This document shows, piece after piece, positions 21,541 to 33,144 of a DNA stretch of 64,000 nucleotides. A program made the translations under genes and the position numbers. The DNA is taken from assembly GCF_019175385.1 (NCBI RefSeq), contig NC_083337.1, positions 19,143,885-19,207,884 on the forward strand. The letters are read 5' to 3'. The DNA comes from Lycium barbarum (lineage: Eukaryota; Streptophyta; Magnoliopsida; Solanales; Solanaceae). Within the stretch, counting starts at the first letter, position 1; each line of letters starts with the position of its first letter. The notes below the pieces were generated by a model. That model was given only the letters and a program-made list of their open reading frames with translations. It did no database searches and had not been told where the DNA came from.

Positions 21541-22032
21541 AAAAATGATAACGCATCGCTCTTGCAGTTCCAGTACCTAAATAACATGTCAGGTAAAAAC
21601 TAACCCCCAACCTATATCAACATTTTAGTAGTACCTCCTATTTTTTTTAAGGAAGCACCTCATTTAACTGAATGAATCCAATTACATTCACAATAGAAAA
21701 ATAGTTTTAACTAATTTATGGCTATCGGTAGAGGAAATACCCAGCAGCCAGCATTAACACATGTAGGAAAATTCGCCTCTTCAAAAGAATGATCAAAGTG
21801 CAACCAAATGTCTCGCATATATCTGGTAAAAAGTTACTTGGATCCAATGTTTCGCCGAACCCTTTACTAGTTCTTTAAAGATCTAATAAAAGGACATTCA
21901 TGTTGCATACAAAGCTACCTTCATGTGAGTTTTTTTTAATCAAAATGCTGCTGATTGAGGGATAAATCTAATAAACAGGTTTATCAAAATTTTCGTTACC
22001 AAAATGGCCAAAACGCATGACTAGTGGGCACT
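21541..22032. other. Gap: AT-rich, nothing recognised
   Basis: No coding or repeat boundary seen. Confidence 0.5.
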
Positions 22033-22040
22033 TTCCGTTA

Positions 22041-22897
22041 GGGGTGTTTATCGGCCGGTTCAGTTCAATTTTGAATATTATCGGTTTGATTTATCGATCA
22101 TCGGTTTGTAAACATGCTAAACTGACGATAAAACTGATGGGATAATTGTTGTCAGCTTTCGGTTAATCGGTTAGCGATCCTTACCGATTCGGTTTAACCG
22201 ATAAGAAAATTCTCTTTAATTGTTTTTTCCCTTTCTCTTATTTTCGTCTGTTCATATATAAGTCTTCCCAGGGTATTTATTACTATAACAAACGTCATGA
22301 ACTAATAAATAAGAAGTCAACGAATACCTTTTTTTTTAATCTAAATAGAACTACTCAAAAGAAGTATTGTGAATGACTTGTGGAAAAATATACTTCAAAG
22401 AAACGACTTTATATGCTTCCAGCTATCTTATTAGTGTTAATAGTTCTTATTCATTTCAAACCAAAGTAGGGATCGTAAAGAGCCTAATTATATTCTTCCA
22501 CCATTTAAACTAAAGAGATTGTAGGCATATCAACCTCAAACTTGGTTGGAGTAGCATTCTCTCAAACATTTCTTTACTAGCAAACTATAATTTAAACCAT
22601 AATGCAAAATTGCAAATCAAAGTTGTCGTTCCAAAAGTCTGATGCCTCGCCTGGAAGAAAAATAGAATTCAGGATATAACAATAGGGTTTCTATCTAAAC
22701 CTTAAAGCCACTTTTATGAAATTAGGGATAACAAAGTATTTTTAATATTATCTTATTGGGTTATCGCACAAACCGAACCGGTAGTTCAATAAAAAATTAT
22801 AAAATTGCTTAAAAATTATTAACCCAGTAACCCGATATCGATAAATCAATAGCATTTTTCGGGCCAGTTTATCGGTTAAACCGGTTTTGCATGCCCC
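22041..22897. mobile_element. hAT-like MITE candidate
   Basis: The ends are GGGGTGTTTATCGGCCGG and CCGGTTTTGCATGCCCC, with subterminal CGGTTTA/TAAACCG repeats in both arms (TTAACCGATAA, ATCGGTTAAACC). The 8 bases outside each end, TTCCGTTA and TACCATAA, agree at 5 of 8 positions, consistent with an old 8-bp target duplication. The centre is AT-rich with no transposase. Confidence 0.5.
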
Positions 22898-22905
22898 TAC
22901 CATAA

Positions 22906-23200
22906 GTGTGCAAGTTTCACGTCTTCAAACAGATGACCCGTTAAATAAATTTATACTGAAGGTGCTCTAACATCCATGAGCCTTCAGTGAATATTTGAAA
23001 TTTTGGAGAAAGACTCATTCCTCTTTAAAGCACATTTAATGTATATCTTAAAATTCAGAGAATCTGAAAAAGTTATATTTTTCTGTACTGATTCGATGAT
23101 TGAATGTAGCCTTTATAGACCCTAAAGTCTCACGCTCGCCAAGGCACATTCAGCCAAATTATAAAGACGTCATTCGTAGAGAGTTTTCTTCATTAATATC
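22906..23200. repeat. Uninterrupted copy of the repeat that hosts the PMD-MULE
   Basis: The reverse complement matches 29540-29631 and then, without a break, 43158-43365 (GACGTCTTTATAATTTGGCT, TTTAGGGTCTATAAAGG, CACTGAAGGCTCATG). The MULE target is thus seen empty here at 23109-23117. Internal motifs TGAAGGTGC and GCACCTTCA form short inverted repeats. Its own identity is unknown. Confidence 0.7.
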
Positions 23201-23365
23201 AACATCTTCATTTCTTCCCCACTTTCATCAGATACGGTCCCCCTTCATTCACCATTGTAGTCAAGAGCTTTCGTCCTAAATAGACACTACAAAATCCATA
23301 TGACACTAAAAAAACATTCACAACATTATTTGGAAGGTGAGGATTGCTTCTATCCGATAAATTTG
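23201..23365. other. Short spacer
   Basis: Flank into which the solo LTR inserted; it ends with the target duplication ATTTG. Confidence 0.6.
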
Positions 23366-26182
23366 TGTAACGACCCGTTTGATCGTTATTGCATTTTTGG
23401 CCCTTTTGACCCTTTCCCGAGCTTGGTTAGCTCATTTTTGACCCGATGGGACTGTAGACACGCTTCTCGAGGTGTCTAGACTTGATTCGGGCGACTTTTG
23501 GGGAAATATGGGCTTAAAGCAAAAAAGAGTTGACCCGAAGTTGACTTTTGGGTAAACAGACCTTTTTCGGAAATTCGTCGATTCCGAGAGGTCCGGATGG
23601 TCATTTGGAACTGGTGCGTATATCTGGTTCGGTTCACAATGCACTCGGATGCATTTTGGGACTTGGGTTGGGAAAGTGAAATTAAGGCATCGGGGGTTGA
23701 CTTGGTCAACGGGACCTCCGTTGGGAATTTTGAGGCCACGAACGCATTTGCAGCGCGTTTTTATGTGTGTCTATGTGTATGGTATGTGAGCAGATATCCT
23801 AGTGAATTAGTCAAAAAATCGGATCGAGTTGTGAATTTGGGTGGATTTTCTGGTGTCAGGTTCCTGCTTTGGCGACACCAGCACCGCGGCAGCGGTACCG
23901 TTGGAGCGGTCCAAGCCAATTGGGCTTGACCGCTGGGCGGCGCCGCAGAAGCGGTCTGAGTGACCGCGGAAGCGGTGATCGGGCACTGACTAGGGTGTTT
24001 AAATAATATAAAACCCCAAGTCTTTTCATTCATTGTTTTTCCGAAAGTGGTTCATATCGGGAGCATTTCTAAAGGGTTATTGGAGAAGATTCTTGGTGGT
24101 AAGCTCTCCTAACCTTCTTGCTATTTCATTGTTCCTAATCATCATAGATTTCTCTTTCCTTAGTAATTCCTTAGTTATGGAAGATTAAAAGTGGGTTTTG
24201 AAGAGTGTTCTATCTAGGCTTATTAATGATGAAATTGATGGAGTTTATGCTAGATTTTGATGAATCTAAGGTTGTTAATCATTTATCTTCCATTATTAGA
24301 GTTGAATTCTTGAATCAAAGAGTTGGGGTTTATATCCAAAATTGGGAGTTTTGCTTCAATTTCGAAATTAGGGGAACCTATGAGTTAAATTAGCAATTAG
24401 TTATTGGGTTGTGATCACCCAGTACTTAATGATATTTTACGCTCGAATTTCCCGTTTTGACCTTATGGGCCCCGTTTTCCCAAATTCTAGGGTTGGATTT
24501 GACCTAAATTGAATGATATCGATATTGGTATCGATCTTTTTGATTTCTAATAGGCCTAGACTTCTTTGATCTTAAGGCTCAGCGGAAGGGCAAGGCTGCA
24601 GAGTGATTGTTGGTGTTTGCTGTTCGACCATCCAGGTAGGTTATGGTTTACCCTTGGTGAGACTTCATTTAGCGAAGCATCTATTTAGATTATATTATTG
24701 GAGAGAGTATGTAAACCTTCGGGTGTGAAGTTGGGTTGGATATTGTCTTAGGTTGGGCCCTGTTGTGTGATTGGGGCTAGCCACCCTGTTGTGTTATGAT
24801 TTGATTATTCTATTGTGTTGGCTTGATGCCATGTGTTGTTAGTAGATATTGGAATTTGTTTTCCATTTTGATTGTGATATTGTAGTATCTTATGACTTGA
24901 TGTCGATACAAGGATAGAGTTCTATATGTCTTGTGTAGTCTTCACTGATATTGTTGGCGTGCCCATGTTGGTACTTATGACACATATATTGTTGGTGTAC
25001 CCATGTTGGTACTTGTGACTTTGATATGTTATTAGCGTACCCATGTTGGTACTTGTGACATTGATTATATTGTTAGCGTACCCATATTGGTACTTGTTAT
25101 ATTGATCAGATTATTGATGTTGACATATACATTGCACGCATTCTCATCCATTCATGATACACTGTTGATACCTTGATGATGCTTGATGGAACACTGTGAT
25201 GAGCTGGGCTCGATTTTTACTCGAGTGACGTGAGAGTCCGATATTCGATGTTCATTCTGGAATCATGGGTTGAGTGAGTGCATGGACTCTGCGGGTCCCC
25301 CAGGATGTTGCCGGTGAGAACTCCCCTTGGGCAAAGATCCGGGGTCTCGTTTGTCTATTGGACAAAGATCCGAAACGAGTGGCACTTAGACTTCACGGGT
25401 CACCTTAGGTTGTGCTACCAATACATCGATATTTCCGTCCGGAGTACATGTGTACACACATTTGCATTTGCATGGCATTGCATTACATTCATACATTATC
25501 GCATTGCATTGCATTGCATCTTGGTTTATATTGTGATGATTCAGCGTTGTTCTTCTGTTATTTGATTTTCGGATTGTATATATACTGAGACTTGACATAC
25601 TTGGGTTTAGATGCTTCGACCTAGGTGATGACGGATACCTGATTCTGATTGTGTTTTTGACTGATACTTGTTGATTTATCTGCCTATCCTGCCTTATTGT
25701 CTGAATTATGTTATCTATACTTAGTGGGCCGATGATACCTATCAGTACCGCTGTTTTGTACTGACCTACGCTTGCTGCATTCTTTTATGGATGCAGAGTA
25801 TTAGACAGGTTCTACTCTTTTCCCTCGTGATTGATTGGCGAGGCTGTTGTAGAGTCATTCCATGGTGAGCAAGATGACGGCCGCTGCCCGGATGTTCTTT
25901 CCTTTACTTACTTGGTTTACCCTTATTTCGAGACAGTTGTAGTATGAGACTTTATCATCCTTCAGACTTGTAGTATTTAGTTAGTGCTCTTGTATGAGTT
26001 AGACCAGATCTATGGGGTTTGTATTTAGTATTTCCGCACTTTATCTTATGTGGATGATTTGAGACTTATTCTATATTTATTTCTTCCGCCTTTACTTAAA
26101 TTGGTTATGTTGGGATAAGGGTTCGCCTATCGCGGTGGGAACGATAGGTGCCCGCACGACTTAGTGAAATTGGCTCGTGACA
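23366..26182 (+). mobile_element. Solo Ty3/gypsy LTR with 5-bp target duplication
   Basis: It runs TGTAACGACCCGTTTG to GGCTCGTGACA, 2817 bp, flanked by ATTTG at 23361-23365 and 26183-26187. It is related to the 7460-10227 LTR (same start, same GC-rich cluster at 23870-23985, same end block TAAGGGTTCGCCTATCGCGG) but clearly diverged. No internal region remains, so the two LTRs of the element recombined. Small frames within it (for example 23597-23929 and 25278-25565) are not genes. Confidence 0.93.
24951..25109 (+). repeat. Four 40-bp tandem units in solo LTR
   Basis: Units start at 24951, 24989, 25029 and 25070, with the core CCCATGTTGGTACTTGTGAC. Confidence 0.85.
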
Positions 26183-26187
26183 ATTTG

Positions 26188-27060
26188 TGCATTAATCAAC
26201 CATTCAAATCAGATTACAAATCTTCAAGACGTAACTTTTTGCTTTTATTTTTATTTTGTAGTTTATTGCTTTTGTAATTTGTTTATTAATATTTACCACA
26301 TTTATTCATTCATTATTGTGTTTATTTGTATTAATATTGCTGATTTAAACTTATAGAATTTAAATATTAAAAAAAAAATTATCTTATAGAATGTGATTAT
26401 TATAATATTAGTTTATTTAGATTTATCTTATAAAATCAGTACTATTTTCTCCTTTTTTTCATAAGTGGCATGCAAATAATTCTTGATTATTTTATTTGTA
26501 TGTGATGATAATTGAAATATGCGAAACTATAGAAAATTTGAAAATGTTATCGAATGGTTACTGAAAGATTGTAACAAAAGAGAAAAAAAAAAAAAAAAAA
26601 AAACAAGAACAACAGCAACTCGCGTATAACTTAGTTAGAGGATCCTCTTATGGAGGATTAAAATGATACATTTAGAATCAGAATTAAGTGCTGCATTTTT
26701 AACTTTAGTTGTTTTCATGAAAATTACTACTCATTATCCAATACCCATTAGATATGTTAGAAATATATCCTCCGAGATATTCAAAAATTTGATTAAGTAA
26801 CTCCTTCCAAAGAAGAATGTACAGGACAATTTCATATAGATATTCTTATTATAATCCATAATTGTAGAAACATGAACATAAAGTTCTGATTGCAAAAGAT
26901 ATTGATTCTATGCTATTTCTATTGTGGATTCTACTCGTCAATCAATGCAAAACATTGCAGAATTTTTAGTTTAACATGGATCACATAACACATTTAACTT
27001 ACTATCGTTTTGTATATATATGCTATCATCATTTAATTTGTATTTTAAGGTCTTCTGATG
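26188..27060. other. Gap: AT-rich, nothing recognised
   Basis: Contains an A run of about 21 at 26584-26604, directly followed by ACAAGAACAACAGC. No reading frame of note. Confidence 0.5.
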
Positions 27061-27327
27061 TCACCTACGGTGCATCTGGGTCCATTTTGTCTGAGAGTCC
27101 TTATAGGGCAAGTTGATTATCACAGACAGCAAATCTAGAAAATTATACATATGACACACTGACGTGTTGCCAGTATGATGATGAATTTTGAAACTACATA
27201 AATAGACATACACTGCATGAGCATGTATGCGGTTACTTGCTCGATTATGGATTTTATGATACATATGCAGTCTGACACACACCACTTGATCATGCTATGA
27301 TCGAAAGATAGAGACCAGAGACACACA

Positions 27328-27384
27328 TTTCATCTTAGGTCTGGAGAGGCCACGATTACATTGTAGGATGTGGTAGTATTAGGT
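27328..27384 (+). pseudogene. Plant mobile domain (PMD) fragment
   Basis: The frame reads FHLRSGEATITL, a stop, then DVVVLG. This aligns with FHLRTGEATITLQDVEVLFG of the PMD gene at 31836-31893, and the DNA similarity is also clear (GGTGAGGCCACGATTACA versus GGAGAGGCCACGATTACA). The stop is CAG to TAG. The sequence just upstream (27061-27110) may hold a remnant of the first PMD exon, but too little is left to be sure. Confidence 0.6.
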
Positions 27385-27439
27385 AATTGTACGCCTCAGG
27401 CTAACCATCTTTCAAACATTGCATGAGAGCTCTGAATTT

Positions 27440-29330
27440 ATGTTTTTAGTGTTGGAGAGCGGCCTTCCACATCGATTCCTCGAGCTGCTTGCTAGAAAAT
27501 TTAAACAGAAAGTTACTCTTCACATGCCTAAGACAAAAACGATGATATACATTCGACTCATGCAACTCAGCCAAATCATCAAAATTTCTAATTACTCTAG
27601 GAGCACAATCGGATATGTATGTAACACCTCTATGGCGAGCTACTACATGAATCCCAAGGAACGACAAAAATCATGACCACACTTCTTTGATCTCCTTATC
27701 AACAATTGCAAAAGCAAGTAGAGATATATGCCCATTTGCATCAGCAGTCACAACAATTAACATCTTTAAGTCGTACTTTCCATAAATTATTGTGAGTATC
27801 ATCAATGGAGATGACATGTCTACATCTTTTAAAACCTTTTATACAAGATTTGGATGTCCAGAACACATATTTAAAAACGTTTACTTTCGCCGTTAATTGA
27901 TCAGCATGCAACCATTTCATCACCGTTCATGTGTTAAAATATTGAAGTGCATTCATGTACATCGGAAGTTGTGCAAATGACTGAACCTTATATTGACCTG
28001 AATGCATGCCTTCATTCAACCCACGCCTTTTGTAGGACGGTGTATGTTTTAATGCAACCTCAACAATAATATGGACATCTTTAACCATGCATTGAGAGTT
28101 ATTCCCGAGGTAAGGTCAACAAAGAAGTGATCAGTTTAAAATTCAAGTTATAATGGCTAGAATTACACCCTTGTGACAAGTATGGGTGCCATAGTATTTC
28201 TCGATAATTTATAAATTAGTTGTTGTTGTTCGATCTCTGGACATCCAATTACATCTAGATTCCCTCCTCCCACACTTAACAGTGTAAAAATTATTTTTGA
28301 TAACCATTTGGAGAACTCTTTGTCACCCAGCAAATTCCATAATTTTGTAGCAGTCTTTAATCTTTCCTAAGTAGGGAAGAACTGATCAGACTCAAGATAA
28401 GATTCTTTATCGCACTATCAAACTTTACAGTCAACACCCTCTGATTCACGGGTAGAAGCACACCTCTGGATGATCTTGAAGATCGTACAGAAATAGGATG
28501 TTCTCTCTGTGAAATGGTGTGTGTTTTGTGGTAGGTTGGCTGTTGTTCATTATCAGTATCATCACCAGATTCACTCATCTCATCCGACTCATATGCATCA
28601 TTTAGGGCATCACCGTCGAAATCGTCACCCCCTTCACCAACATTAGCATAAACTTTTACCCTAGCTCGTACTTAAGAAACTCCTGGAATCTCCAAAACTT
28701 GAGGGGACCTGCTAATTACTACACCATCTCTAAAATCATAACAATGATAATTACCGGCATCAAAATTTGTACCAAAGTCAGTACGTCCATGATCATATTA
28801 CTAGATGAGAACATCGATTTGTGCTGTTGTACTTTGTGACAAAAAGCTCGTAAAACTACTCATTATATCTGCAGATGGTTCATAAAGATCATGAGGGAGT
28901 TCTAAGATTCAAAGAGGATGCAACAAAATTGAAAGAGGGAGTATTTAGATTACGCATGCGCTCAACAATATCCAACAGTTTTGTTTTAATATACATCTCC
29001 AGTAAATCATGATTCATCATATAACACACCGTATCATGTGCCACCCTATAATCTTGCCAAGAATCACTGTCAAGAATGGAAATCTCAGAATAACTTGCAT
29101 TACCTTGAACAGTGGAAAATGACCATAACCGATATAACAAGCCTTAACTTATTTAGATTAGTTTTCATTCTAATATGCAAATTTATAACTAACAAACAAT
29201 ACTCAATATTTAATGGAAGTTTAACAACTGCAAGAGCATCACAACTATATCTAACTGTGTCAAATTCATACATTATATAGCCGCCTCAATACATTGCAAC
29301 TCTAGCATGATTTTCATTCAACATTTTGAC
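27440..29330 (-). pseudogene. MULE transposase (MURA-like) relic
   Basis: The minus strand carries the core of a Mutator-like transposase: NVFKYVFWTSKSCIKGFK then CRHVISIDDTHNNL, where the family has a catalytic D in DGTH; YISDCAP, the second acidic region; and VYHRFCLRHVKSNFLFKF and MWKAAL. Upstream, 28130-27900 reads KRRGLNEGMHSGQYKVQSFA. Further upstream frames (29140-28889 with SDSWQDY and LEMYIKTK; 28578-28357, Ser/Arg-rich) fit the variable N-terminus of these proteins. Several stops and frameshifts are present, and the zinc-knuckle C-terminus and most of the SWIM region are missing. It is convergent with the PMD fragment at 27328. Confidence 0.78.
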
Positions 29331-29539
29331 CTATAAAAAACCTCGGTTATGAGTAAGTTATTTACTCAATGGAGAGAGCAATGCACTATTAAAAAAATCA
29401 CTAACCTTTATTCATATTGAAGGGTGCATTCAAGCGCAATGTACACTAATTTTTGTGAACTTAGTGATATACATGGCAATGTATAGCATGTCCCTATATA
29501 AAGAGGAACGAGAAAATAATGCTGAAGGCACATAAGAGA

Positions 29540-29631
29540 TTATTTATGGAGAAGGCTCTCTAATGTAAGGACGTCTTTGTAGTTTGGCTAAAGGTTTCTT
29601 ATCAAGCATGAGCCTTTAGGGTCTATAAAAG
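29540..29631. repeat. Host repeat of the PMD-MULE, left part
   Basis: It matches the reverse complement of 23109-23195 and ends with the target duplication CTATAAAAG (29623-29631). The right part resumes at 43158. Confidence 0.7.
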
Positions 29632-29840
29632 GAGTCCGGAACCAAAATGACCCAAAAAAAAAACATTTTGAACCAAAATGCCCCAATAAAAAAAAAGGTT
29701 ACATAACTACCTTTAGAGCAGTAAATTACTGCGCTAAAGCACTTAACCGTTACGGAGCCGTTAAGTGCTTTAGTGCAGTATTTTACTGCGCTAAACTAAA
29801 GTTTCTCTCACCTATAGTGCAGTAAAATACTGCGCTATAT
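29632..29840 (+). repeat. Left terminal inverted repeat of PMD-MULE
   Basis: Starts GAGTCCGGAACCAAAATG. It contains GGTTACATAACTACCTTTAG and three copies of a short palindrome of type GCAGTAAAATACTGCGCTA. Compared with the right end it has about 60 extra bases (about 29740-29800) forming a hairpin. Confidence 0.88.
29738..29782. other. Perfect-stem hairpin in left TIR
   Basis: The arms GCTAAAGCACTTAAC and GTTAAGTGCTTTAGT pair around a short loop (CGTTACGGAGCC). It is absent from the right TIR. Confidence 0.8.
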
Positions 29841-30453
29841 CACCCAACATAAAATCCCATCGGGTTCCACCACTGGTCCCTCCAGTGGCAAAACAAATTA
29901 AAAAGAGGCCATTGGAGGAGATTTGAAGGTGGTCCCCACATCAAAAAATGTCGTTTTCTATTAATTTTCGTCGGAAAAATTAGATTCTCGGTATATTCAA
30001 GTCAAGGAGCAAGATTCTAAGCTCGAAATTTGGGAAAAAGTGGCATACAACTCTACAAAAAATCTTCGATTAAGGTTTTCTACTATGAAATTTTGTTAAC
30101 ATTATATTGTACGCATGTTTAACATTTAATCGTCGTTAATTTAAAAAAAAAATCAATTTTTTTTTGTTTGATCGGACTGGGCAATGGCTTTTGCCACTGT
30201 TCCGGTTTTTTTTTTTTTTAATTCATTATTTGTTAAATGTTTATGAATTGTTAATTTGTTAAATGTTTATGAATTTTTAATTTGTTATATGTTTATGAGT
30301 TGTTAATTTGTTAATTTTTTATGAATTGTTAATTGTTAATGAATTATTATTTTGTCAATTGATTATTTGTTAAATGTTGATTATGGATTAATTAGTTTTG
30401 AAATATTGTTTATGAATTGAAAGCAATTGATTGGTAATGAATTATTATTTTGT
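29841..30453. other. 5' non-coding part of PMD-MULE
   Basis: AT-rich. Contains a TTGTTAATTTGTTAAATG-type repeated stretch (30225-30370) and a small hairpin CCACTGG...CCAGTGG at 29870-29888. No reading frame. It probably includes the element's promoter, but no specific box can be supported. Confidence 0.5.
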
Positions 30454-30456
30454 TAA

Positions 30457-30680
30457 CACTTTGTTTGGATGATTGTTATGTATTGTTTCATAATGTATCG
30501 TATTGTATTGTACTGTATAGGACCAAATCAGTCGTTACATAAAATAGGACCTTTTGTCATTACATAACGATGGATTTAACGATACGATACGAAAAAATTG
30601 AAGTAACAATCAACGCAAACATTGTATTTAAACTAACAACACAATATAATACAATAGGTAACAACCATCCAAACAAGTTG
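30457..30680. mobile_element. Tourist-like MITE
   Basis: The 224-bp element has inverted ends CACTTTGTTTGGATGATTG and CAACCATCCAAACAAGTTG, flanked by TAA at 30454-30456 and 30681-30683. The TAA duplication fits PIF/Harbinger. Confidence 0.8.
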
Positions 30681-30701
30681 TAAATGATTATGAATTGTTA
30701 A

Positions 30702-31303
30702 TCTATATTATTTTAAAAGCATGAATATATATGTTAAATAAAAAAAGATTATCTAAAAAAGAATAGTTAAAGGTCTTCTTTTCATAAATACATAAGTTAA
30801 CGATAAAAATATAAAGTTTGTAAGAAAATATGTGGTCGACGAATATACTCTTTTAGTCTAATTTTATCGTAGTTGTGTTGGCTGTTTGGTCAACTAAAAA
30901 TATATCACATATTCAAAATAGAGTTCTAAACAAATATTACTGTTGAATTTCGATTCCCAAACTAATTAACTTAAATGTCTTTGCCATCACATAATTCAAA
31001 ACTAATTAACTTAAAAGTCTTTGTCATCACATATGTGTCCTTACTATCAAATATTAAATTTACTGCACATTTAATATGAAGAAAGTTATGTTGAAAATAA
31101 TTATTTTTATTCCAATATTTGGTTGGAAAGTGAAAATAATTTTTGGAAAAGACTATCTAATAAAGATTTATACATTCAAAATAAATATTGTATTCAAGAT
31201 AATAAGTAGATATTTTTTTCCAAGTTTCTTACCAATAGAATATAAATAATATTATAAAAATCGACAAGAAATATTCGTGCAACGCACGTACATAGAGACT
31301 ACA
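30702..31303 (+). mobile_element. Helitron-like insertion (candidate)
   Basis: The 5' start TCTATATTATTTTAAAAGCA after an A is typical of one plant Helitron group. Near the other end lies a perfect hairpin CGTGC-AAC-GCACG (31276-31288), followed 12 bases on by CTAC where CTAG would be expected. It has no coding content. Confidence 0.42.
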
Positions 31304-31511
31304 TACCCCCAAAATATAGTAATCTCCTATTATGTTAATTATGCCATTGTTATTTTATTTATTTGTGAAATTGTTTATCCCATGTTAATTATTCACAAGA
31401 TATAATACTACATAATTCACATATTCTCTACAAATTATTAATTAGTTAATATAAATAATCTTTCATTTCAATAATAATGACTAATTTAGTTTGTACAGAC
31501 CGGACTCTTTC
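31304..31511. promoter_or_regulatory. Upstream region of the PMD gene
   Basis: About 200 bp of AT-rich sequence directly before the ATG at 31512. It should hold the core promoter and 5' leader, but no convincing TATA box at a sensible distance can be named. Confidence 0.3.
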
Positions 31512-33144
31512 ATGGATCAGAATGTTCCCCCAGGGCCCGATGATCACTCGGGGCCTGCTATTCACCCGGGGCCCGCTGATAGATCAGTATTGTCTTTGCA
31601 AGGCAATCATAGGTCAAAGTTATTATGGGCTAGTACTATAGGGATATCGCCTAGGCTCCGTCTCCGTAGGCTGCAGAGAGCGTGAACTCTTTTACTCGAG
31701 CGCCCTCCACACCCTCGCGTCTTAGAGATATTGTTTCAGGGCGACATATATCATTGCGTGTCCGTTGGTCGGGTACAGCATAATTGGGCTCTCATTACAG
31801 CCATGGTTGAGCGGTGGAGGCCGGAGACACATACCTTCCATCTTCGCACTGGTGAGGCCACGATTACACTTCAGGATGTGGAGGTCCTCTTTGGATTACG
31901 GGTATATGGAGAGCCACTATACACTCGGTATGAGCCTCCTCCTGGTCAGACATGGGTGACAGAGTTGACTAGGCTCACCCACTTCATGCCTGATGTCACG
32001 ACCCAGATATCGGGATAGAGTCGGGTTCAACTTAGTGCACTCTGCACTTATTTGGAGGGTCTGGAGCCGGTTGTGGACAACACCCAGCAGGACGATGTTG
32101 ATCGTCATGCCCGTTTGTACCTGCTTATTATATTCGGGGGCATCTTGTTCCTGAACTCATCGGGTGCCTTTGTCAGTTTACGTTATTTGATTTTCTTGGA
32201 GCGTTTGGACTGCTTGGGAGACTACAGTTGGGGCGGTGCAGTTTTGGTGTATCTTTACAGATGCCTGTGCCGAGCGTCTATTGGTGCTGTCAGAGATGTG
32301 TGTGGATTTTTTGCTCTTCTCCAGGTAATATTTTAAGTGTGAATTCCTTTAATGTAAACAAACCTCTTAAAACGACGAATAAAAAATCGTATTTTCTAAT
32401 ATCGCTTACAGTTATGGGCGTGGGAGAGGATGCTGCCTTTTCAGCCCGGACCTAGGCATCACCTCGAGATTGACATGCCTTATGCGAGGAGGTGGACAAC
32501 GGGTTTTGACCGGGATGTGGATACGCAACACAGTATTCTTCCATTCCGGGACCAGCTTGATCACATGACGGACGATGCGGTAAAACTATTTAACTTTACA
32601 TTATTAATTTAATTAAACATCTTGTCTACTTGGTGATCACTGATTTGTATTTATATGTTATGCAACTATTTATATGGACACTGTACGCTGCTATATTAGA
32701 TGGTTTACTGGCCTTTTGTAGGGTACGTCAAGGGGTTTGGAGGTCGCGGTGTCCATTGATACACCTGGAGATCGTAGAGGACCACATGCCAGAGTGTGTC
32801 TTATGGCAGTTTGGGCATACACAGAGTATACCCCCCGACATCCGTCATGAGCTCCGACACTACCAGCGGGATGATCGGGCTGCCGTTGATGATGATTTTC
32901 TGGCTTTCATGGCTGTCCAGCACCACCGTTGGGAGAACAGGTTGGACACTTTAGCGGTGGTCGGCCATTTGACTCCCATTGAGGATTACATGCGCTGGTA
33001 TCATCAGATCACACACCGATTGATCGGCAACCCAGCTTTGGGTCCCCCTAGGGATGTAGGATACTCAGAACTCGCGGGGCAGTACGAGGCATTGGTAAGT
33101 TTATCGTATTCAGATTTATTTAATTGCATTAATTGTTACGTTTT

